This document shows positions 1-5,967 of a DNA stretch of 14,285 nt, piece by piece. Source of the stretch: DASRRB01 sp036732755 (lineage in GTDB: Bacteria > Planctomycetota > B15-G4 > SIAN01); NCBI GenBank assembly GCA_036732755.1, contig DAINBU010000119.1:1-14285 (forward strand), in the 5' to 3' direction. Numbering within the stretch: the first letter of the stretch is position 1; every line of letters begins with the position of its first letter. Position numbers and translations under genes: made by a program. The notes under the pieces were generated by a model. It saw nothing but the letters and a program-made list of their open reading frames with translations, ran no database searches and had not been told where the DNA came from.

Positions 1-4
1 CCGC

Positions 5-619
5 ATGCTGCTCGGCTGCCGGCTCGGGCGCCCCGATGCCATTGACGAGTTGCGTTGTTGGATCCGGAACGGCGCGAGAGCTTTCGACGGTTCGGAGAAC
101 GTGCCCGCCGAGGAGCAGGAGCTCTTCGCCAGGGACCTGCTCCCCTTCGCCACGCTGCACGACGTCGGGGAAGGACTGCTCGTCACCGTTTCAGACGACC
201 TCCTCCGCGACCATTTCCGGTCGGCCACGTCCGACGACGTCCGTGCCTGGCTCGCGTGCCGCGAAGGGAAGGTGCCACTGAATCCGGCGCGGGTCCTCGA
301 CGTCCTGCCCGACGCGGCGCTGCGCGGCGCGTGGGACGACCTCGCGCGCGCGTGGCAGGAGTGGCGCGAGCGACTCGACGAGGGCGACGCGGAGTGGCTC
401 GTGAAGGAATTCTTCGAGCGCACCGGCCACCCGTGCGAGTTCGTCCGCGCGTCCGGCGAGCGGAGGGTCTTCGCGCCGCGCACCGCGTCCGAATGGCGCG
501 AGTCGCTGCGCGCGCGGCTGCGCTGGGACGGCGTCGTGCCCGACTTCGCGCGCGAGCCGGCGGAGCTCGCGGTGGCCTGGCGCGACGAGCTGGTCGAGCG
601 GAGCTTCGCGCTGCGCTGA
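5..619 (+). CDS. Hypothetical protein, possibly truncated at the 5' end
   Basis: The 204-residue reading frame starts at an ATG four bases from the window edge, so the true start may lie upstream. I do not recognise the family. The protein looks soluble and cytoplasmic: there is no signal peptide or membrane segment. It is rich in Trp, Arg, Glu and Asp, with a charged helical middle around residues 110-140 containing several Trp-Glu/Arg pairs. Codon use is strongly GC at third positions, as in its neighbours, which supports it being real. It stops 139 bp before the polyketide synthase start on the same strand. That gap holds a palindrome and no obvious terminator, so co-transcription with the synthase is possible but not shown. 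No function is proposed. Confidence 0.6.
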   Translation: MLLGCRLGRPDAIDELRCWIRNGARAFDGSENVPAEEQELFARDLLPFATLHDVGEGLLVTVSDDLLRDHFRSATSDDVRAWLACREGKVPLNPARVLDVLPDAALRGAWDDLARAWQEWRERLDEGDAEWLVKEFFERTGHPCEFVRASGERRVFAPRTASEWRESLRARLRWDGVVPDFAREPAELAVAWRDELVERSFALR

Positions 620-663
620 GGAAACCGCACGGGGCGGCCTCCCCCGGCGCATGGAACCGGGCG

Positions 664-675
664 CCACATATGTGG
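664..675. promoter_or_regulatory. Perfect 12-bp palindrome, candidate operator
   Basis: CCACATATGTGG is a perfect inverted repeat with an AT core in an otherwise GC-dominated gap, about 84 bp upstream of the polyketide synthase start chosen here. Position and symmetry fit a binding site for a dimeric repressor or activator of the three-gene operon. No regulator gene lies next to it in the window, so the partner is unknown and the role is inferred. Confidence 0.35.
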
Positions 676-758
676 TAGGAACGTCGGCCTCCGCCCAGGG
701 ACCGACGGTTGCGGCCTCGCGAGCGCGTCCCACGCCCCTCCCCGAACGGCGCCCCTCC

Positions 759-1811
759 ATGTCGTCCATCGTCGCCACCGCCACGCGCTCCGCCGAGTTC
801 GCGCACGCGCAGCCGAAGATCAAGGAGCACGCCGTCGCGTGGCTCAACGGCGCGAGCGGCGGGCTGAAATCAGCGCTCTCCGCCTTCGACAACGGCCTCG
901 TCGCCCACCGCTCCTCGACGATTCCGCTGCGCGACGTCTTCCGCGTGCGCGGCTTCGGGGAGAGCAACGACCTCTACGTCGAGAAGTCGATCGAGCTGGC
1001 GACGGCGGTGACCGAGCAGGCGCTGCGCAACGCGGGGCTGCGCGCGCGCGACGTCGACCTCTTCGTCTCGACCTCGTGCACCGGCTTCATGATCCCGAGC
1101 GTCGACGCCCACGTGGCCGAGCGGCTGAAGATGAAGTCGTCGCTGCGGCGCCTCCCGATCACCGAGCACGGCTGCGCGGGCGGCGCGGTCGCGCTCGGCG
1201 TCGCGCACGACCACCTCGTCGCGAACCCCGGCCGCGTCGCGCTGGTGGTCGCGGTCGAGCTGCCGTCGCTCACCTTCCAGTACGGCGACCGCTCGCCCGC
1301 CAACGTCGTCTCGGCGGCGCTCTTCGGGGACGGCGCGGCGGCGGTCGTCCTCACGTCGCGGCCGGCGCCTGGCCGCCCGCGCATCGTCCGCGTCGCGAGC
1401 CACCGCTTCGACGACAGCCTCGACTGGATGGGCTTCCAGCTGAAGGACAGCGGGCTGCACATCGTCCTCTCGAAGGAGATCCCGCGCCACGTGCGAACGC
1501 ACGCCCGCGCGCTGGTCGACGGCTTCCTCGCGGAGTCGGGGCTCGCGCTCGGCGACGTGCGCCACTTCCTCTTCCATCCGGGCGGCCGCAAGATCCTCGA
1601 GGCGTTCGAGGCGACGCTCGAGCTCCCCAAGGACGGGCTCGCGGCGAGCCGCGCCGTCCTGCGCGCGCACGGAAACCTCTCCTCCGCGACCGTGCTCTTC
1701 ATCCTCGAAGAGCAGATGAAGCGCGTCGTCGCGCAGCCGGGCGAGCGCGGCCTCCTGATCGCGTTCGGGCCCGGCTTCGGCGCAGAGCTCCTGCTCCTGC
1801 AGTGGGAGTGA
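759..1811 (+). CDS. Type III polyketide synthase (chalcone/stilbene synthase family)
   Basis: This is a homodimeric-type ketosynthase that extends an acyl-CoA starter with malonyl-CoA and cyclises the product; known bacterial members make alkylresorcinols, alkylpyrones or tetrahydroxynaphthalene. The catalytic triad of the family is visible: Cys139 in EHGCAGG, His273 in FLFHPGG and Asn306 in AHGNLSS. A C-terminal AFGPGFGAELLLL matches the GFGPG loop. At 350 residues from the ATG at 759 it has the usual bacterial length. An in-frame ATG at 651 would add 36 low-complexity residues and put the palindrome at 664 inside the gene, so 759 is preferred. No clear Shine-Dalgarno precedes it. The flavoenzyme and methyltransferase genes follow directly, so it is probably the first step of a small pathway. 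The starter substrate cannot be read from the sequence. Confidence 0.95.
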   Translation: MSSIVATATRSAEFAHAQPKIKEHAVAWLNGASGGLKSALSAFDNGLVAHRSSTIPLRDVFRVRGFGESNDLYVEKSIELATAVTEQALRNAGLRARDVDLFVSTSCTGFMIPSVDAHVAERLKMKSSLRRLPITEHGCAGGAVALGVAHDHLVANPGRVALVVAVELPSLTFQYGDRSPANVVSAALFGDGAAAVVLTSRPAPGRPRIVRVASHRFDDSLDWMGFQLKDSGLHIVLSKEIPRHVRTHARALVDGFLAESGLALGDVRHFLFHPGGRKILEAFEATLELPKDGLAASRAVLRAHGNLSSATVLFILEEQMKRVVAQPGERGLLIAFGPGFGAELLLLQWE

Positions 1812-1813
1812 GC

Positions 1814-3064
1814 GTGGCGGACGTCGACGCGCTCGTCGTCGGCGCCGGCCCCGCGGGCAGCGTCGCGGCGGCGCAGCTCGCGGCGGCGGGGCTGCGCGTC
1901 GCGCTGCTCGAGCGCGCCGCGGGACCGCACGAGAAGATCTGCGGCGAATACGTCGGCCCGCGCGCCGTCGCCGACCTCGAGCGGCTCGGCTTTTCCGGCG
2001 CGCTGCGCGGCGTCGCGACGCGCGAGCTGCACGGGATGGCGATGGTCGCGCCCGGCGGGACGGCGGTCGAAGCGCCGTTCGTCACCGACGCCGGCGCCGA
2101 GGCGCGCGCGCTCTCGGTCGCGCGGCCGCTGCTCGACGGCGCGCTGCAGCGCGAGGCGCAGCGGCGCGGCGCGCGCCTCGAAGGCGGCGCGGCGGTCACC
2201 GGCGTCGAGTTCAACGTCGACGGGGTCGTCGTGCGAGCGAGCGAGGAGTGGCGCGCGCGCTGGCTCATCGGCGCCGACGGCCGCTTCTCCGTGGTCGCCC
2301 GCGCCTGCGGGCTCGCGGTCGCTGCGCCGGCGGACGCGAAGGGGCGGCAGCGCGGCGTGATCCACGCCTGGCTGCGCGGCGTCGCCGGCGTGCGCGACAT
2401 GGGCGAGATGCACCTGCTGCAGGACGGCGCCTACCTCGGACTCGACCCGCTCGCCGACGGGCGGCTCAATGCGGGCCTCGTGGTCGACGTCGCGACGGTG
2501 GCGGACGCGGTGCGCGCGCACGACGGCGCGCGGCGCCTGCTCGAGGCGGCGGCGCGCTCGCCGGCGCTCGCGGCGCGCTTCCGCGACGCAGAGGTGGCCG
2601 GCGAGGTGCGCTATCTCGCGCCGATGACGACGGCGGTGCGCGCGGTCGCGCGCGGGCGCACGCTGCTCGCCGGCGATGCCGCCGGCTTCGTCGACCCGCT
2701 GACGGGCGAGGGGATCGCGCTCGCGATCGCGATCGGCGAGCTCGCGGCGCGCGCGGTCCTCGGCGCGCTGCGGGCCGGCGACCGCCCGGCCGACGCGCGC
2801 CGCGCGGCCGCGGAATATGCGTGGGAGCACGCGCGGCTCGTCCGCGGCAAGCGGTGGTTCCATCCGCTGCTGCAGGCGCTGCTGCGGCGGCCGGCGCTCG
2901 CCGACGGCATGGCTGCGCGTCTCTCGCAGTCGCCGGCGGCGGCGCGGCGGCTGCTCGCCGTCATCTCGAACCTGCGCCCGCCCTCGGCGCTGCTCCATCC
3001 GGAGTTCTGGGCGCCGCTGCTCGCGCGGCCGCGCCCGCGCGAGCGCGCCGCGCATGCGCAATGA
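1814..3064 (+). CDS. FAD-dependent oxidoreductase, geranylgeranyl-reductase-like
   Basis: This 416-residue flavoprotein has an N-terminal Rossmann motif VVGAGPAGS (residues 8-16). It then has KICGEYVGP (41-49), typical of the geranylgeranyl reductase/CbrA-like group, a GADGR segment (153-157) and the second FAD motif GDAAGFVDPLTGEGI (287-301). The YxWxFP signature of true geranylgeranyl reductases is not seen; the matching region reads AYLGLDPL, so lipid-chain reduction is only one option. Hydroxylation or oxidation of the polyketide ring is equally possible, by analogy with flavoproteins next to type III synthases such as SrsC in Streptomyces. The GTG at 1814 is chosen because GGGAG lies 5 nt upstream. 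A GTG at 1808 overlapping the previous stop is an alternative. It is coupled to genes on both sides. Confidence 0.88.
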   Translation: MADVDALVVGAGPAGSVAAAQLAAAGLRVALLERAAGPHEKICGEYVGPRAVADLERLGFSGALRGVATRELHGMAMVAPGGTAVEAPFVTDAGAEARALSVARPLLDGALQREAQRRGARLEGGAAVTGVEFNVDGVVVRASEEWRARWLIGADGRFSVVARACGLAVAAPADAKGRQRGVIHAWLRGVAGVRDMGEMHLLQDGAYLGLDPLADGRLNAGLVVDVATVADAVRAHDGARRLLEAAARSPALAARFRDAEVAGEVRYLAPMTTAVRAVARGRTLLAGDAAGFVDPLTGEGIALAIAIGELAARAVLGALRAGDRPADARRAAAEYAWEHARLVRGKRWFHPLLQALLRRPALADGMAARLSQSPAAARRLLAVISNLRPPSALLHPEFWAPLLARPRPRERAAHAQ

Positions 3065-3791
3065 CCTTTCGATCTACGACGACCACGCCGACGAGTGGTG
3101 GCGGCCCGATTCGAAGTGGTTCCGCTCGCTCTTCGCGGTGAACGCGTTCCGGCTCGCGCTGCTCGACGACTGGATCGGGGCGTTGCCGGCGGGCGCGACC
3201 GTGGTCGATCTCGGCTGCGGCGGCGGCTTCTTCTGCGAGCCGTTCGCGCGGCGCGGCGCACGCGTGGTCGGCTGCGACCAGAGCTTCCGCAGCGTCGCCG
3301 CGGCACGCGCCCATTGGAACGGGGCCGGTGGCGCAGCGACGGCGCACGGCGCCGGGCCGCGCTACCTGCGCGCCGACGTCGCGCACGCGCCGCTCGCGTC
3401 GGGCTGCGCCGACCTCGTGCTGCTCGCCGACGTCCTCGAGCACGTCGACGATCCGTGCGGCGCGGTCGCCGAGGCGACGCGGCTGCTCAAGCCGGGCGGC
3501 CGCCTCTACGTGAACACGGTCGCGCGGACGTTGACCGCGCGGCTGCTCGTGGTCCACGTGGCCGAGACACTCGGCCTGATCCCGCGCGGCACGCACGATC
3601 CGAGTCGCTTCATCGACCGCGATGAACTGATCCGGTGGGCGGGCGACCGCGGGCTCGCGGCCGAGCGCGTCGTCGGCGAGGCGGTCGCGGTCGCCGCGAC
3701 GCTGCGCACGCGCACCGTCCAGCTGCGGCGCAGCCAGGGGACGCGGATGGCCTACAGCGTCCTCTTCCGCAAAAAAGCCGCGAGCGGCTGA
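3054..3791 (+). CDS. Class I SAM-dependent methyltransferase, UbiG-like
   Basis: This 245-residue protein probably methylates a phenolic hydroxyl of the polyketide product with S-adenosylmethionine. Motif I is VVDLGCGGGFF (50-60), with acidic loop VVGCDQS (71-77) and the post-motif ADVLEHVDDP (125-134). The start WWRPDSKWFRSLFAVN and the later LIPRGTHDPSRFI match UbiG, the ubiquinone O-methyltransferase, rather than generic methyltransferases. Here it sits in a polyketide operon rather than with other quinone genes. The ATG at 3054 overlaps the flavoenzyme stop by 11 bp and has no Shine-Dalgarno, so translational coupling is likely. A second ATG at 3061 is out of frame. Its last codons overlap the intrinsic terminator of the convergent minus-strand operon. 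A role in ubiquinone or menaquinone-type synthesis is the alternative. Confidence 0.9.
   Translation: MRNDLSIYDDHADEWWRPDSKWFRSLFAVNAFRLALLDDWIGALPAGATVVDLGCGGGFFCEPFARRGARVVGCDQSFRSVAAARAHWNGAGGAATAHGAGPRYLRADVAHAPLASGCADLVLLADVLEHVDDPCGAVAEATRLLKPGGRLYVNTVARTLTARLLVVHVAETLGLIPRGTHDPSRFIDRDELIRWAGDRGLAAERVVGEAVAVAATLRTRTVQLRRSQGTRMAYSVLFRKKAASG
3771..3789 (-). terminator. Intrinsic terminator of the minus-strand RNase operon
   Basis: Read on the minus strand, AGCCGCTCGCGGCT forms a tight stem directly followed by six T residues (the A run at 3771-3776 on the plus strand). It lies 15 bp past the stop codon of the small Ala/Pro-rich protein. It is embedded in the last codons of the convergent methyltransferase gene, where the A run codes for Lys-Lys. 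This is the only stem plus T-run of classic form in the window. Confidence 0.75.
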
Positions 3792-3803
3792 CGCGGATCG
3801 GGC

Positions 3804-4118
3804 TCAGTGCTTCGGCGCGGGCGGGGCGGGCGGAGCCGCGGGAGCCGTCGCCGCAGGCTTCGCCGCTGCAGCCGCCGCCGGTGCCGCTGCAGGAGCCGCC
3901 GCGGCCGGCGCGGGCGCGGGCGCGGGCGGCGTCTTCCCGTCAGACAGGTTGCCCTTCTCGTCCTCGACGCGCGAAAGGATCCGTTCGGCGAACGCCTTCG
4001 CCACGGCGTAGTCGTGGAACTCCTTGCGCTCGACCTTGCGACCGGTGCGCTCGATTGCGGCGACCGTGTCGGCGGTCATGTAGACCGACGGGCCGACGTT
4101 GGGGACGAAGAAGGGCAT
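3804..4118 (-). CDS. Small hypothetical protein with Ala/Pro-rich tail
   Basis: This is a 104-residue protein. The first 60 residues are ordered-looking and charged, beginning MPFFVPNVGPSVYM with a helical RKEFHDYAVAKAFAERILSRVEDE stretch nearby split by Lys and Glu residues. From about residue 62 to the end it is almost pure Ala, Pro and Lys, as in flexible linkers or histone-H1-like tails. The start is well supported by AGGAGAG about 8 nt upstream of the ATG. It begins 25 bp after the RNase stop on the same strand and is followed by an intrinsic terminator, so it is the second gene of a two-gene operon. No signal peptide is seen. I do not recognise the family. An accessory role to the ribonuclease is only suggested by position. 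Confidence 0.75.
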   Translation of the reverse strand: MPFFVPNVGPSVYMTADTVAAIERTGRKVERKEFHDYAVAKAFAERILSRVEDEKGNLSDGKTPPAPAPAPAAAAPAAAPAAAAAAKPAATAPAAPPAPPAPKH

Positions 4119-4143
4119 CGCGATCTCTCCTGGAACTTGCCCC

Positions 4144-5643
4144 TCATCGTACGAAATCGAGGAAGCCGCGCTCGACGTCGACGCGCGCGAGCTCGACGCG
4201 GACGTGGTCGCCGACGTCGAGCTTCTGGAAGCCGCGGACGAGGCGCCCCTCGACCGGCGGCTCGAGGATGCGCACCCACGTCCCCTTGGCGGCGGCGCCG
4301 GTGACGATGGCGGGGAAGCGCTCGCCGACGCGGCCGGCGAGGAGCATCGCCGCGGCCGACTTCTGGATCTGCCGCTCGACGCGCGCCGCGTTGTCCTCCT
4401 GCGCCGTGCAGTGGCTCGCGAGCGCGTCGAGCTCGTCGGCGCCGTACGGGACCTTCTTCTTCGCGAGCGCCGCGTGCAGCAGCCGCTGCGTGACGAGGTC
4501 GGGGTAGCGGCGGTTGGGCGCGGTCGAGTGGGCGTAGTGGGAGACGGCGAGGCCGAAGTGGCCGGGCGCCCCGCGGCCGGGCCGCTCGACCACGTATTCG
4601 CCGCGGCCGAGCAGCTTGACGACCGCGAGCGAGAGGTCGGGGAAGCGCTCCGGGTCGGCGTCGCGCCGCCGCAGCAGGAACTCCTCGAGGGCGCGCGCGC
4701 TCGGCGTCGGCGGCAGCGGCTCGTCGAGGTCGCCGGCAAGCGCGACGATGCGCGCCCACCGTTCCGGCGAGCGCAGCACGCGCCGCAGCGACGGGAAGCC
4801 CTTCTCCTGGAGGAAGCGGACCGCCGCGCCGTTCGCCGAGACCATCAGGTCCTCGATCAGCTCCTGCGCGCGGTTCTTCGACTCGGCGCGCAGGCCGGAG
4901 AGCAGATCTCCGGCGAAGACCGCCTTCGTCTCGATCGTCTCGAGGCTCAGCGCGCCGCGCTCGTGGCGGCGCCGCTTCATCGCCTGCGCCACGCGGTCCT
5001 GCAGCCGGATCGCCGCGCCGACCTCGCGCGCGCCCTCGAGGCGCGGCGGAGGCGGCCCCGTCCCGTCGAGCCACGCCGCGACGCCCGGGTAGGCGAGCTG
5101 CGCGTGGTTGCGGACGAGCGCGCGCCCGACGTCGGAGCCGGTGACGGCGCCGCTCGCCGCGACGTCCAGCTCGATCACGACCGCGAGCCGGTCCTTGCCG
5201 GGATTGAGCGACGTGAGGTCGGTCGAGAGGCGCTCCGGCAGCATCGGGAAGATCTCGGCCGCCGTGTAGACCGAGGTGGTGTTGGTGCGCGCGTGGCGGT
5301 CGATCGCGGAGCGGTCCCGGACGGTCGCCGCGACGTCCGCGATGGCGACGCGCACCTTCGCGCCGCCGCCCTTGCGCTCCTCCGCGACGGTGAGCTGGTC
5401 GAGGTCGCGCGAGTCGTCGTTGTCGATCGAGCACCACGGGAGCGCCCGCAGGTCGCGCAGCCCCTCGCGCCGCGCGATCGCTTCCGCGCCGTCTTCGCGC
5501 AGCGCCGCCGCCTCGACACGCGCTTTCGGAGAAAACTCGGGCAAGAGCCCGCGCTCGCGCATCGCCTGGCGGGCGAGCCGGCGCAGCTCGTCGCGGGGGG
5601 CGATCGAGCGGCCGCCCGAGGCGGGTCTTTTCCTGCCGGTCAT
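4144..5643 (-). CDS. RNB-domain exoribonuclease (RNase R/II family, short form)
   Basis: This is a 3'-5' hydrolytic exoribonuclease of 499 residues acting in RNA turnover in the cytoplasm. The RNB active-site segment is SIDNDDSRDLDQ (72-83). Asp74, Asp80 and Asp82 match the Mg-binding Asp201, Asp207 and Asp209 of E. coli RNase II, and the fourth position (Asp210) is Gln83. Further family blocks are TNTTSVYTAAEIFPMLPERL (120-139) and HSTAPNRRYPDLVTQRLL (372-389). A beta-rich, probably S1-like C-terminus follows from about 440. The N-terminal cold-shock domains of full RNase R (about 800 residues) are absent, so this is the short class. The start ATG at 5643 has no clear Shine-Dalgarno. It is transcribed divergently from the protease and leads the operon with the small tail protein. 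Confidence 0.93.
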   Translation of the reverse strand: MTGRKRPASGGRSIAPRDELRRLARQAMRERGLLPEFSPKARVEAAALREDGAEAIARREGLRDLRALPWCSIDNDDSRDLDQLTVAEERKGGGAKVRVAIADVAATVRDRSAIDRHARTNTTSVYTAAEIFPMLPERLSTDLTSLNPGKDRLAVVIELDVAASGAVTGSDVGRALVRNHAQLAYPGVAAWLDGTGPPPPRLEGAREVGAAIRLQDRVAQAMKRRRHERGALSLETIETKAVFAGDLLSGLRAESKNRAQELIEDLMVSANGAAVRFLQEKGFPSLRRVLRSPERWARIVALAGDLDEPLPPTPSARALEEFLLRRRDADPERFPDLSLAVVKLLGRGEYVVERPGRGAPGHFGLAVSHYAHSTAPNRRYPDLVTQRLLHAALAKKKVPYGADELDALASHCTAQEDNAARVERQIQKSAAAMLLAGRVGERFPAIVTGAAAKGTWVRILEPPVEGRLVRGFQKLDVGDHVRVELARVDVERGFLDFVR

Positions 5644-5793
5644 TTGCGGAGGGTAGCGCCCGCGGCGGCGCGGAGGCGGCTCCGTGCAATCCCTGCTCTC
5701 GGCAGGGAGACATTCACGGAACCTCGGAATGCCGTGGCGGCATCAGAGGGCGATCGGCCCGGGAGCACGCCGCGCCGCGCGGGTGTGAATGGT

Positions 5794-5825
5794 GAAGAGA
5801 CACCCCCCTGTCGGGTCGTCTCTTC
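5794..5825. other. Hairpin in the protease leader region
   Basis: GAAGAGACACCC (5794-5805) pairs with GGGT-C-GTCTCTTC (5813-5825): 12 base pairs with one bulged C and a 7-nt loop. There is no T-run on either strand, so an intrinsic terminator is unlikely. It lies about 140 bp before the protease start and could be a leader structure or a regulator site. Confidence 0.5.
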
Positions 5826-5856
5826 CCGATCACCGGCCGATCGCTGACCGGCTTCC

Positions 5857-5878
5857 GGCTCCGCCGCCCGGCGGAGCC
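5857..5878. other. Perfect 9-bp hairpin upstream of the protease
   Basis: GGCTCCGCC and GGCGGAGCC form a perfect 9-bp stem around the 4-nt loop GCCC, about 90 bp before the protease ATG. No T-run follows. It may be part of the 5' untranslated region. Confidence 0.5.
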
Positions 5879-5967
5879 GCGCGCCGGGCAGGATCCCGAA
5901 TCCGGTCTATCCAGTTCCGCCCGATTTCCGGGCGCCGTCCCTCGAGAAGGAACCGCAAGGCCACGCC

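Larger units (their letters stand above)
5644..5967. promoter_or_regulatory. Divergent intergenic region between RNase and protease genes
   Basis: No gene is visible in these 324 bp. It must contain the promoters for the leftward RNase operon and probably the rightward protease, but no convincing -35/-10 pair stands out in the GC-rich sequence. It holds a short stem ATGCCG-TGG-CGGCAT (5729-5743) and two stronger hairpins listed separately. The protease ATG is preceded only by weak purine runs (AAGGA about 16 nt and CAAGG about 6 nt upstream). Confidence 0.5.

Noticed and set aside
651..758. Upstream ATG start for the polyketide synthase
   Set aside because: Adds 36 low-complexity residues not expected for the family and spans the candidate operator; the ATG at 759 gives the normal length.
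839..1813. Long N-terminal extension in frame with the flavoenzyme
   Set aside because: It overlaps the polyketide synthase in another frame and is Arg/Ala-rich. The Rossmann motif begins right after the GTG at 1814.
974..3061. A 695-residue minus-strand open frame opposite the PKS and flavoenzyme genes
   Set aside because: Shadow of real plus-strand genes; Arg-rich and featureless.
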